A stretch of DNA of 13,794 nt. It comes from an uncultured bacterium. GTDB taxonomy: Bacteria > Actinomycetota > Coriobacteriia > Coriobacteriales > Eggerthellaceae. How positions within the stretch are numbered: position 1 is the first letter of the stretch; each line of letters begins with the position of its first letter. The notes below the pieces were generated by a model. That model saw only the letters and a program-made list of their open reading frames with translations. It made no database searches and was not told the origin of the DNA. The stretch is taken from positions 1 to 13,794 of the forward strand of contig CAJMLT010000039.1 in assembly GCA_905214325.1 (NCBI GenBank), read 5' to 3'. The position numbers and the translations under genes were made by a program. This document shows, piece by piece, positions 1-6,279 of the stretch.

Positions 1-276
1 ATACTCAAGACCGAAGCCGCCTGGGAACTCAGCCCCGCCCTGTTCGCCAAGGCCGTCGATCACTCAGGAGAGCTGGCGAAAAAGATCGGCAGTCTGGAAG
101 TATATCGGGGACGCGAAGTCCGCATCGAAGCAGATCCACCCATGCTGATGGAATACGACGGGGAAGCCACCACCATATCGACCCCCTTCACCGCACGCTG
201 CCTTCCCGAAGCCGCCCGATTCATCGTCTCCGATGAATGCATTCGTCACTTCGAAGAAAGAGGCAGCGAGTCCTGA
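1..276 (+). CDS. C-terminal part of a YegS/BmrU-type diacylglycerol (lipid) kinase, 5' truncated
   Basis: The open frame enters from the window edge and ends at TGA 274-276, leaving 91 visible residues. They fit the C-terminal beta-sandwich of the YegS/Rv2252/BmrU lipid kinase family: a stretch around REVRIEADPP, then the conserved YDGE (cf. the family's 'DGE'), then an LPEAARFIV tail like the usual LPGAL-x-V ending. These enzymes phosphorylate diacylglycerol or related lipids at the membrane. The catalytic N-terminal domain (GGDGT motif) lies outside the window, so activity cannot be judged. The last 31 bp overlap, tail to tail, the 3' end of the convergent terC gene. The family call rests on the C-terminal domain only. 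Confidence 0.7.
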   Translation: MLKTEAAWELSPALFAKAVDHSGELAKKIGSLEVYRGREVRIEADPPMLMEYDGEATTISTPFTARCLPEAARFIVSDECIRHFEERGSES

Positions 277-1139
277 TCGCTCGACAGCGTTGCATCTTCG
301 GCGGCTTCTTCCCCGAGGCTCTGAGCACGCATGATCTCGAGGTTCTTCTCGGTCGTCCATGCCTGATAGTTCGATGTGTATTTCATCTGCAGAACCTCAA
401 GCACTATCGCGAACACCATGGCGAAGTACACCATCAGTTTTTCGGCGTGCATATCCAGCACTTCGATACCGGAATTGATACCCAAGCCATCCAAAACGAG
501 CAGAGCGCCGATAGCCACGATGAACACCAGAGCGAGAATCTTCATTTCGGTGTGACTGTTGATGAAATCCGAAATGGCATCGACGAACACCATCATGAGG
601 ATGATTGCCACCATAACCGCGATGATCATGACGATGAGGTGATTGGCCAGCCCGACTGCGGTGATCACCGAATCGATGGAAAACACGACGTCCATGATCA
701 TGATGGTCAGAATGGCCTGCCCCATACCCAAACTACGGCGACTCTCGTTCGAATCGCCCTGTTTTTCCTTTTCGTCAGCCAAGCTGAGGACGGATCTGAC
801 CTCGACGATGCCTTTGTATATCAGATAAAGACCACCGATGAACAGTACCAAATCCCTCACGGAAAATCCGAGTGGCTCACCCTGAATCACGATTCCGGGA
901 ATAGTGAACAACGGTGTTGTCATATGAACGAGGAAGGAGGCGAAACAAAGGAAAATCACGCGACTCACCAACGCACCCAACAATCCGAGTCGACGACCCA
1001 GATGCTGCTTTTCGGCAGGTAACCGATCGGTGGTTATGGCGATGAAAACCAAGTTGTCGACACCGAGAACGATTTCCAAAAACAAAAGAGTAACAAGGCT
1101 GATCCATGCCTCAGGTGTGGTGAAAACCGATAAATCCAT
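246..1139 (-). CDS. TerC-family integral membrane protein, probable Mn(II) exporter
   Basis: This 297-residue polytopic membrane protein has both TerC signatures: an acidic pair in the first helix (LEIVLGVDNLVF) and the matching DVVFSIDSV repeat in the second half. TerC proteins (Alx, YceF/MeeF, YkoY) are linked to Mn(II) export and metallation of secreted proteins. The start is ATG 1137-1139, preceded by GAAGGA with a 5-nt spacer. The frame is open to 1268, but that extension would be translated from riboswitch sequence and is rejected. A yybP-ykoY riboswitch and terminator lie in the leader, which strongly supports a manganese role. The 3' end overlaps the convergent lipid kinase gene by 31 bp. 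The family is sure; the exact ion specificity is inferred. Confidence 0.93.
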   Translation of the reverse strand: MDLSVFTTPEAWISLVTLLFLEIVLGVDNLVFIAITTDRLPAEKQHLGRRLGLLGALVSRVIFLCFASFLVHMTTPLFTIPGIVIQGEPLGFSVRDLVLFIGGLYLIYKGIVEVRSVLSLADEKEKQGDSNESRRSLGMGQAILTIMIMDVVFSIDSVITAVGLANHLIVMIIAVMVAIILMMVFVDAISDFINSHTEMKILALVFIVAIGALLVLDGLGINSGIEVLDMHAEKLMVYFAMVFAIVLEVLQMKYTSNYQAWTTEKNLEIMRAQSLGEEAAEDATLSSDQDSLPLSSK

Positions 1140-1156
1140 ATATATCCTTCGCTCAT

Positions 1157-1204
1157 AAAAAAGACTCACGGTGATGGAGTATTGCGCTTCATCACCGTGA
1201 GTCT
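1157..1204 (-). terminator. Intrinsic terminator in the terC leader (riboswitch expression platform)
   Basis: Arms 1163-1176 and 1190-1203 (GACTCACGGTGATG and its exact complement) form a perfect 14-bp stem, extended by an A-T pair, with a 13-nt loop. On the minus strand the stem is followed at once by six T residues (1157-1162). It ends about 18 nt before the terC start codon and directly follows the aptamer. This is the classic arrangement of a riboswitch-controlled premature terminator. A GACUC at 1247-1251 in the aptamer could pair with the GAGUC of the 3' arm as an antiterminator (inference). Confidence 0.88.
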
Positions 1205-1205
1205 C

Positions 1206-1287
1206 GTTAATTAAGACACGCCAGGCCAAACGACCATGATGTTGACGAGTCGCACATCCATGTGCCAACTACTCCCCCACAGGCAGG
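1206..1287 (-). promoter_or_regulatory. yybP-ykoY manganese riboswitch aptamer upstream of terC
   Basis: Read on the minus strand, the leader contains the hallmark GGGGAGUAG (within GGGGGAGUAG, 1269-1278). Next come a GCACA/UGUGC hairpin with a UGGA loop (1252-1265), the second conserved element GUCAACAUCAUGG (1234-1246), and a short GGUC/GGCC hairpin. The order and sequence of the two conserved internal strands match the yybP-ykoY class, which binds Mn(II) and often controls TerC and MntP genes. The closing helix P1 is weak by eye (UGCC with GGCG), so the exact boundaries are uncertain. The aptamer is followed by a terminator, so high Mn(II) is expected to favour terC transcription. Confidence 0.82.
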
Positions 1288-1290
1288 GTT

Positions 1291-1299
1291 ATAGTAACA
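1291..1299 (-). promoter_or_regulatory. Possible extended -10 promoter of the terC leader
   Basis: On the minus strand, TG-T-TACTAT sits just upstream of the aptamer, as expected for an RNA that starts close to the riboswitch. No convincing -35 box was found at the right distance. The same AT-rich core reads TATAGT on the plus strand (1290-1295), so divergent promoters for the membrane protein at 1358 may overlap here. Confidence 0.35.
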
Positions 1300-1357
1300 T
1301 GGATGAACAAGCGCGTGCGCATAATCTTTGAAAACCACAACCTTAGCGAGAAGAACC

Positions 1358-2161
1358 ATGGCACACACTCCTAAACGACCGGGGAAACCCCTCGAACGAG
1401 AGCACCTCTCCTATACCCAAGAAGACGATGCCCCCATCCGCTATTACGATGGACAATCCCTTTCGCGTCCCCTTGAGATGCCACGCAAAAAGATCATCGC
1501 GGCGTTGATTTTCGTGGTAGCCGCCCTTCTACTCGCCGCCTACCTTTTCTTCGTCGTGTTCCGCCCTTTCTTCACCGAAGAGAACAATTCCGAGAAAACA
1601 GCACAGAATATCGCCGCCGACGTGTCCTATCAGATTCCCGCCGCAGTCGAATACTCTCTCCTTTCGCGTGATGAGATCCTGGAAAAGATGAACGCATCGG
1701 GTTTACCCTTTATCGATCTCACCGATGAGGCGGCAGCGGCAAACGGTGGACTCGACCTGTTCCGCCTTCCCGACGGCGTCGATATCGTCACCGCCGGCGC
1801 ACTCTACGCCAAGGGTATCGACACTCTATCTTCGGCAGATGCGGCGAAATTTCTCAATGGATCCTGGCGTCTCACCCTGACCACCGAAGGGTCCTACAAC
1901 CTGCGTATCCGTTATGCGCTGCTTGACAGTACGGATCCCTCCGCCGCCGTTTTCGAGGCAATGAGCGCCTGCGGCCTCGATGGAGCGGAAGTGATCTCCG
2001 AAGGTGTCGATGAAAGCGGAAACACCTATAAAACAGGTGAGATGGAAACCGATCGCGGCGTTTTCAATTGGCGCGTAGCAGCCTGTCCACTCAACGAGGT
2101 TTATGACATAGAGGGACTTCCTTCAAGCGCCTCCTACGTGGTCATCCGCCTCTACGAATAG
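1358..2161 (+). CDS. Single-pass membrane protein of unknown function
   Basis: I do not recognise this 267-residue protein. Residues 1-44 are polar, proline-rich and basic, with no signal peptide. One strong membrane helix follows at about residues 46-69, preceded by RKK, so the remaining ~195 residues should be outside the cell. The outer part is acidic and Ala/Ser-rich with two cysteines (about C205 and C243) that could pair. The start chosen is ATG 1358, with a weak AGAAG upstream; an in-frame TTG at 1328 would add ten residues. The gene is divergent from terC and stands alone. It ends with TAG. Coding status is supported by length and a coherent hydrophobicity pattern. Confidence 0.72.
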   Translation: MAHTPKRPGKPLEREHLSYTQEDDAPIRYYDGQSLSRPLEMPRKKIIAALIFVVAALLLAAYLFFVVFRPFFTEENNSEKTAQNIAADVSYQIPAAVEYSLLSRDEILEKMNASGLPFIDLTDEAAAANGGLDLFRLPDGVDIVTAGALYAKGIDTLSSADAAKFLNGSWRLTLTTEGSYNLRIRYALLDSTDPSAAVFEAMSACGLDGAEVISEGVDESGNTYKTGEMETDRGVFNWRVAACPLNEVYDIEGLPSSASYVVIRLYE

Positions 2162-2293
2162 CCCCGAGTCTATCGAGGTGAACGAAGAGCCCCAGGAGAG
2201 CTCCCAACACCTATCTGATCCCCTGCCGGTCCACAGCGGGTAAAACATCCCCTCGCAGCACAGCACCGAACGGCACCCTTGCCACATGTGGGA

Positions 2294-3262
2294 TCAGGAC
2301 GAAATGGAAGTCTTGTCTCGACGATATCTGCGCTGCTCTCCGGCAACGCTAGGTGGTGGTGGAAAGGAAACCCCATCGCCGCTTACCACATAGTTGTTCT
2401 TCATATTTTTCGCGATATAGAGGCGCTCGTCTACACGTGAGAGAACCTCTTCGAAAGAGGCCATGTCAACCTCATCGGAGAAAACAGCCCCTATGCTGAC
2501 TGAAACCGGCAAGGCCGGAACCGTAGTAACGTGACTCGCTCGTATGGCGGTGACTATATGATCGAGAACCGCGATGCCCACATTGCGATTCGGCACATGC
2601 AGCATGACGAAAAATTCATCGCCTCCGATGCGCGCTAGAAAACCACTGTCTTCTCCGTGAAAGGAAATCGTTCTCACCGCTTGAGAAACAACCAAATTGA
2701 TCAAGTCGTCCCCGATGGGATGACCGTAAGAATCGTTGGTTTTCTTGAGATTGTCGATATCCATGAGAGCATAGAGCGTCAGATCTTCACGGGAAGCATC
2801 CGATAGGTTGGCATTGACTCGTTCTTCGGCATAACGCCGATTGAAAACTCCGGTCAGGGGATCCTGGTAGGCCATCACGTTCAATTCCTCGACGTGGGAT
2901 AATTCCGCCTGCTTGTCAGCGTAACACTCGACGAAGCTGTGCTCCATACGAGAAACCAATTCCATGACCGCCGCACCATCGGGAGTTCCTATGCGCTCCG
3001 AGGTGATCAGGAAAATGGAGCCATCACCTGTTCTTTCATATTTGTGCGCGGTCTCCCCACTCATGAGCACCCGCGACGAAATGCAGTTGCGACAACGCTG
3101 TGTTTTATTCCACACATCGAAACAACGCTCGGAGGCCTCCATATCACAACGTGTAACGGTGGTAATAACGGGATTGACGACACGGGCCACTTCGAAATGA
3201 CGAGAAAGAAAGCCGAGAGCTTCATCCAACTCCGTTATGCTCCGATATATCGGCATGTTCAT
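2294..3262 (-). CDS. GGDEF diguanylate cyclase with N-terminal cysteine-cluster sensor domain
   Basis: This 322-residue protein should make cyclic di-GMP from two GTP. Residues ~1-120 form a PAS-like region with cysteines at about 39, 47, 57 and 60, the last two as CRNC, which suggests metal or redox sensing. The GGDEF domain (about 133-295) begins with DPLTGVFNRR, includes DIDNLKKTNDSYGH, and has an intact RIGGDEF active site at about 211-217. The usual RxxD product-inhibition site is absent (EDSG at that position). No transmembrane helix is seen, so it is probably cytosolic. The start used is ATG 3262, which has a GGGGGT ribosome site; in-frame ATGs at 3274 and 3292 are less well served. 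It is transcribed alone, towards the unknown membrane protein. Confidence 0.92.
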   Translation of the reverse strand: MNMPIYRSITELDEALGFLSRHFEVARVVNPVITTVTRCDMEASERCFDVWNKTQRCRNCISSRVLMSGETAHKYERTGDGSIFLITSERIGTPDGAAVMELVSRMEHSFVECYADKQAELSHVEELNVMAYQDPLTGVFNRRYAEERVNANLSDASREDLTLYALMDIDNLKKTNDSYGHPIGDDLINLVVSQAVRTISFHGEDSGFLARIGGDEFFVMLHVPNRNVGIAVLDHIVTAIRASHVTTVPALPVSVSIGAVFSDEVDMASFEEVLSRVDERLYIAKNMKNNYVVSGDGVSFPPPPSVAGEQRRYRRDKTSISS

Positions 3263-3294
3263 AATGACCCCCATCTCGGTGAAGTGTCCCATCA

Positions 3295-3316
3295 GCGTAT
3301 CAATTGCGTATCATAT
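3295..3316. repeat. Imperfect 11-bp direct repeat in front of the GGDEF gene
   Basis: GCGTATCA occurs at 3295-3302 and again at 3306-3313, one helical turn apart. Each copy is followed by an A/T-rich tail, and the pair straddles a possible TATGAT -10 box read on the minus strand. Such spacing is typical of a dimeric regulator's binding site. No regulator can be named. Confidence 0.3.
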
Positions 3317-3412
3317 TGATTGTAACCCTTGTTAGGACGTTTTCCCGAATCATCGAAGTAGGAGACGAGACAAACCTTCGACGGGAAAGATAGTAGGGGA
3401 ACAGGAAAGTAC

Positions 3413-3439
3413 AAAAAAAGCCAGAGAAATCTCTGGCTT
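3413..3439 (-). terminator. Intrinsic terminator after tRNA-Cys
   Basis: The arms AAGCCAGAG (3418-3426) and CTCTGGCTT (3431-3439) form a 9-bp stem with a 4-nt loop. On the minus strand the stem leads into a run of seven T residues. It lies 10 nt after the CCA end of tRNA-Cys and ends the Gly-Cys tRNA transcript. Confidence 0.9.
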
Positions 3440-3448
3440 ATCTTCGTT

Positions 3449-3522
3449 TGGAGGCGACGCCCGGATTCGAACCGGGGATAAAGGCTTTGCAGGCCTCTGC
3501 CTTACCACTTGGCCACGTCGCC
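3449..3522 (-). tRNA. tRNA-Cys (GCA)
   Basis: The gene folds into a standard cloverleaf. Acceptor strands GGCGACG and CGTCGCC pair, the anticodon loop is CTGCAAA (anticodon GCA), the T-loop is GGTTCGAATCC, the discriminator is U, and CCA is encoded. Only 3 nt separate its 5' end from the T-tract of the hairpin at 3526-3561, which leaves no room for its own promoter. It should therefore be made from the tRNA-Gly transcript. Confidence 0.96.
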
Positions 3523-3525
3523 GAT

Positions 3526-3561
3526 AAAAAAGCCGGCCGAAGCTTAAGTTTCAACCGGCTT
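3526..3561 (-). terminator. Terminator-like hairpin between tRNA-Gly and tRNA-Cys
   Basis: On the minus strand AAGCCGG (3555-3561) pairs with CCGGCTT, and the stem extends inward by TTGAA/TTCGG to about 12 bp. Six T residues (3526-3531) follow. By form it is a rho-independent terminator, yet it stands between two tRNA genes that share one visible promoter. It may act as a partial terminator (attenuator) or a processing signal. Confidence 0.7.
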
Positions 3562-3571
3562 GGGTTTCAAA

Positions 3572-3647
3572 TGGAGCGGACGACGGGGTTCGAACCCGCG
3601 ACCCCAACCTTGGCAAGGTTGTGCTCTACCAGCTGAGCCACGTCCGC
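3572..3647 (-). tRNA. tRNA-Gly (GCC)
   Basis: The acceptor GCGGACG/CGTCCGC is perfect. The anticodon stem CAACC/GGTTG encloses TTGCCAA, giving anticodon GCC. The T-arm is GGGTTCGAACCC, the D-arm is normal, and CCA is encoded at 3572-3574. A strong sigma70-type promoter lies 12 nt upstream. First gene of the Gly-Cys tRNA unit. Confidence 0.97.
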
Positions 3648-3659
3648 ACGCAGGGATTT

Positions 3660-3688
3660 ATTATAAGGATAATCAAAGGGGGCTGCAA
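3660..3688 (-). promoter_or_regulatory. Sigma70-type promoter of the tRNA-Gly/tRNA-Cys unit
   Basis: On the minus strand TTGCAG (3683-3688) and a perfect TATAAT (3660-3665) are separated by exactly 17 nt, with the tRNA 5' end 12 nt downstream of the -10 box. Spacing and position are ideal for a stable RNA promoter. Confidence 0.88.
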
Positions 3689-3807
3689 GCATTTTTTCAG
3701 AAAATTTTGTAACGCGGGAAAGATACGGCGACGACGAGGGAAAATGATCCTCGAAACGAATATCGGGCACGAGACGATCAGGCAATCCCGGCATCGATGA
3801 ACGGCGC

Positions 3808-4059
3808 TTGGAGAGCGCCACCAGAACAAACTTTGCTCCGGCGGCGGCTGCATCTCTCGATATGCGGGATGCAGCCGAGAAGACACCCGACACGATCGCC
3901 GGCGGTCCGCTCAATGCCGACATCCGTGTAACCGTGGTGGAGATCACCAATGGCTGGGCGCGATTGGGTGATGGCACCTACTGCATGGAGAAGTTCTGCG
4001 GGAGGGGCAGCAACTCACGGGGATCATTTGGGTTTCATTTGGGTTTTTCTCGTTTTTGA
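3808..4059 (+). pseudogene. Orphan bacterial SH3-like (SH3b) domain fragment
   Basis: The plus-strand frame, open from 3748 to TGA 4057-4059, contains a segment resembling one whole bacterial SH3 domain. The line starts LDMRDAAEKTPDTIAG, continues with RVTVVEITNGWARLGDG, and ends YCMEKFC. These match the family's L-x-V/M-R start, V-T-V-x-E core and N-G-W followed by G-x-Y/W. Such domains bind cell-wall peptides and are usually joined to amidases or endolysins. Here there is no catalytic domain, signal peptide or good start (TTG 3808 at best), and the tail after residue ~64 is low-complexity. The most likely reading is a remnant of a lost wall hydrolase or prophage gene. A small live gene is less likely. 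Confidence 0.5.
4025..4046. repeat. 11-bp tandem duplication CATTTGGGTTT
   Basis: Two perfect, adjacent copies (4025-4035 and 4036-4046) lie at the 3' end of the SH3-domain fragment. An 11-bp duplication shifts the reading frame, which agrees with decay of this frame. Confidence 0.8.
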
Positions 4060-4066
4060 TATCACC

Positions 4067-4113
4067 AAAAAGTAAAGCAGGTCAGATGAACTATCCATCT
4101 GACCTGCTGTTTT
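4067..4113. terminator. Bidirectional intrinsic terminator after tRNA-Val
   Basis: Arms 4077-4088 and 4096-4107 (GCAGGTCAGATG and complement) form a perfect 12-bp stem, plus one A-T pair, with a 7-nt loop. A T-run follows on both strands: ACTTTTT on the minus strand and GTTTT on the plus strand. It ends tRNA-Val transcription and would also stop any read-through from the SH3 fragment. Confidence 0.88.
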
Positions 4114-4116
4114 AAG

Positions 4117-4191
4117 TGGTGGGCGATACTGGGATCGAACCAGTGACCCCTACCGTGTCGAGGTAGTGCTCTCCCGCTGAGCTAATCGCCC
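4117..4191 (-). tRNA. tRNA-Val (GAC)
   Basis: Acceptor strands GGGCGAT and ATCGCCC pair perfectly. The anticodon stem CTACC/GGTAG encloses TCGACAC, giving anticodon GAC. The T-loop is GGTTCGATCC, the discriminator is A, and CCA is encoded at 4117-4119. The leader between promoter and tRNA holds a CTGAAG/CTTCAG hairpin (4198-4214). Confidence 0.97.
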
Positions 4192-4223
4192 GAAGCTCTG
4201 AAGTTTCGCTTCAGCGGTTGATT

Positions 4224-4251
4224 AGTCTACCAGATTGCAGACAATCGTCAA
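4224..4251 (-). promoter_or_regulatory. Promoter of tRNA-Val
   Basis: On the minus strand TTGACG (4246-4251, 5 of 6 to consensus) and TAGACT (4224-4229) are 16 nt apart, about 33 nt before the mature tRNA. It starts 31 bp after the racemase stop codon, so the tRNA may also receive read-through; no clear terminator was seen in between. Confidence 0.7.
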
Positions 4252-4281
4252 CAGGGCATTTCAAGCTTTCCTGAAGAAATG

Positions 4282-5043
4282 TTAAAAGTAACCGTAATAC
4301 GGCTGTTGGACAACGGCGGTATGCACCCATTTTATAAGCGTTATGAAATCGAAAACCGGCAAACCACACGCACGTTGGATCTCACAGGCGTAAGGCGGCA
4401 GATCACTACACTCCAAAAGAACGGCACCGACTTCTGGATGATCACGCACGAGATCGGCGGCAAGAGCGCTGAGATCCCGTGTCAGGGCCGCATTGTCCAA
4501 TTCCTCACGTCCCCACCGTATGGATGAAAAGCTCTCAAGAGAGCCCACGTCTTGGACGACGAGATCGTCTTCATGAGCCCCGACCTGTTCGAGAATACGG
4601 GAATCGAGATTATCGCCGCTCGCCGCGAATACCGCTATTTTGCGATCGGTTGGCAATCCGAGCTTGATGAGGGGAAGCTGGCAGAGGCTCGAAAGGAAAA
4701 CGGGTACATCGACGGCAGCGGAAACCTTCTCCTGAAAATGGGCGAAATAGCCACACGCTCCGATGATAGCCCGCACACCCTGCCGCTCAAGATAGCGCGC
4801 CGCCGCTACGATTTCGTCCTCTATCTCAGGGCTACCCTCGAAAAGCAGTTCTATATCGAAGGAAACCTCGCGATAGAGCACGGGAAACGGGAACGTCGTG
4901 GCATTCACGACGTTCCCCGGAAGCTTCGGATAGACCAAATCGATCGCGATGATACCGACCGCATGACCGGCACTATAGGTCGCCGGCGGACGATGGTAAG
5001 CATTCAACGTCTCGTCCGAATGAAGAATTCCCCGCCACGTCAT
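4282..5043 (-). CDS. Asp/Glu/hydantoin racemase superfamily protein
   Basis: The protein has 253 residues, normal for this superfamily, and no signal peptide, so it is cytosolic. These enzymes invert an alpha carbon with two cysteines, one per domain. Both are visible: C97 in IIGACGYFAHF and C212 in LLECSDLPPY, where the usual Thr after Cys is Ser. The N-terminal GIIAIDLVYPKLPG and NATTFPFPVLY segments match the uncharacterised aspartate/glutamate racemase-like group rather than MurI. The start ATG 5043 lies 3 bp after the opine dehydrogenase stop, with a GAGGGAAG site inside that gene's end, so the two are co-transcribed and probably coupled. The substrate is unknown; it may supply or remove a D-amino acid or alpha-substituted acid used by its partner. 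Confidence 0.85.
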   Translation of the reverse strand: MTWRGILHSDETLNAYHRPPATYSAGHAVGIIAIDLVYPKLPGNVVNATTFPFPVLYREVSFDIELLFEGSPEIEDEIVAAARYLERQGVRAIIGACGYFAHFQEKVSAAVDVPVFLSSLCQLPLIKLGLPTDRKIAVFAASGDNLDSRILEQVGAHEDDLVVQDVGSLESFSSIRWGREELDNAALTRDLSALAADLVRDHPEVGAVLLECSDLPPYACEIQRACGLPVFDFITLIKWVHTAVVQQPYYGYF

Positions 5044-5046
5044 CGG

Positions 5047-6279
5047 CTATGCTTCCCTCGGAACGAAAACGCCTTCGTTGAGATAGGCGAGCATCTGATC
5101 CTTGTCCATGTGACCCAAATCAAGATCATCGAGCGTCATACCCTGCTCATAGTAATCCGTCTGATTCATAACCCCCGCCAAGGTGATCATACTGTCGATG
5201 ACCGGTGTCTCCACACCGAATCTCTTTCCGAGCTCGTGATAGATATGACAACCCACGGGAACATCTTCGGTGACATAGCGGTTCTTGATATCGAAGGGAC
5301 CCGTACCGTAACCAGTAGGCCACTGATCTTCAAACGGAACGATACAATCATCACCCATGTACTCGGGACCGAGAATGCTCGTGCGCGACATGAAATTCTT
5401 CTTGGGGAAATCCTGAACGCTGACGCCCATCGCTTCAGCGAGTTTGATTTCCTCCTGATAGAAAGCATACTGAACCTCGGCGATCGACTTACAGTAGGCA
5501 TGGCTGTAGATGGAGTAGGTATACTTATCGTTGCCGCCGTAGATGCGACCCCAATTCTCCATAACACCGACGCCGAGCAGGGTTCCCGGGCAATGCAGTA
5601 CCGGATTGACGTTACTGAACCCGATATCCATCACCGTATCACCGCACGTAGCACCGTTTCCTTCGGTGATCGAATCGAAGCATCCCAAGCATTTGGAACT
5701 TTCCAGGAATGTCTCGGAATCCGTCATGGGCAAAGCGGCCCCGCGCAGGGTGATGGCGCGATAGACGAGCCACATCGTGGAATCCATGACTCCGCCTTCG
5801 GTATTGATACGCGCACCGTAGGGAGCACTTGACCAGCCACCGACGATGACCTTTTTCGTACATCCCATCTCGCGCATCTTCTTGCGCAAGCGCAGAGATC
5901 CATAATTATCGGGAATGATATGGATGATCATTCCATCTTCGAGAACGGGAACGAGCTTTTCGAAGAATACGTCATGAGCGATGGAGGGCGTGGCAACGAT
6001 GATGAGCTTACATCCCTTGACGCATTCGGCGACATCGGTCGTGATCATATTGAAGAACGCCTTGCCGCTTCTCTCGAATCCGTATTGGTTCTTCTGGATG
6101 CCGCCGAGCGTGATTCCCGTCTTATCGAGGTGCTTCAATGTCGTGGCCGCAAAGGGCTCCAAATCACAGATATTCACCGTGTTGCCCGACAAAACGCAAT
6201 CCGCGCCACAGGCCTTACCGACTGCTCCCCCACCTAAAACGGCAATGGGGCTCTTCTTCAGCTCATCGAAATCGTACAT
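5047..6279 (-). CDS. Octopine/nopaline dehydrogenase-family (opine) dehydrogenase
   Basis: This 410-residue cytosolic oxidoreductase has an N-terminal Rossmann domain: GGGAVG at 16-21 fits GxGxxG, the acidic end of beta-2 is ICDLE, and VATPS sits near 96-100. A C-terminal octopine-DH domain runs from about 215 to 385, with NPVLHCPG (H229) and a helical YSHAYCKSIAEVQ segment. The family reductively joins a 2-oxo acid to an amino acid with NAD(P)H, or runs backwards to break down opines. The start ATG 6279 is preceded by AGAGGA with a 7-nt spacer. It is the first gene of a two-gene operon with the racemase and ends with TAG. It is divergent from a MetQ-type binding protein and a LysR regulator, which suggests inducible use of an imported amino-acid derivative. 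Confidence 0.88.
   Translation of the reverse strand: MYDFDELKKSPIAVLGGGAVGKACGADCVLSGNTVNICDLEPFAATTLKHLDKTGITLGGIQKNQYGFERSGKAFFNMITTDVAECVKGCKLIIVATPSIAHDVFFEKLVPVLEDGMIIHIIPDNYGSLRLRKKMREMGCTKKVIVGGWSSAPYGARINTEGGVMDSTMWLVYRAITLRGAALPMTDSETFLESSKCLGCFDSITEGNGATCGDTVMDIGFSNVNPVLHCPGTLLGVGVMENWGRIYGGNDKYTYSIYSHAYCKSIAEVQYAFYQEEIKLAEAMGVSVQDFPKKNFMSRTSILGPEYMGDDCIVPFEDQWPTGYGTGPFDIKNRYVTEDVPVGCHIYHELGKRFGVETPVIDSMITLAGVMNQTDYYEQGMTLDDLDLGHMDKDQMLAYLNEGVFVPREA

Noticed and set aside
237..1022. A 261-codon plus-strand frame rich in His and Asp, resembling a metal-binding protein
   Set aside because: It is antisense to terC. The His/Asp richness comes from reading the complement of hydrophobic Ile/Met/Val codons (CAT, GAT), not from a real gene.
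2213..2298. Long-range inverted repeat CTGATCCC/GGGATCAG at the end of the GGDEF gene as a terminator
   Set aside because: The arms are only 8 bp, about 70 bp apart, with no T-run, so it is likely chance.
3293..3412. A c-di-GMP (GEMM) riboswitch in front of the GGDEF gene
   Set aside because: An ACAAACC stretch and a TCGAAG/CTTCGA inverted repeat looked suggestive, but they are on the wrong strand for the gene and the conserved GEMM core is absent.
3567..3977. A 136-codon minus-strand frame near the tRNA genes
   Set aside because: Its end is the translated tRNA-Gly sequence and it crosses the tRNA promoter; no protein family features.
3449..4191. An integrated element at the tRNA cluster
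   Set aside because: Apart from the SH3 remnant there is no integrase, and no repeat of a tRNA 3' end that would mark attachment sites was noticed.
4552..5832. A 426-codon plus-strand open frame across the racemase and opine dehydrogenase genes
   Set aside because: It is the antisense of two clearly conserved genes, shows no family-like motifs, starts inside the racemase and has a composition dictated by the opposite strand.
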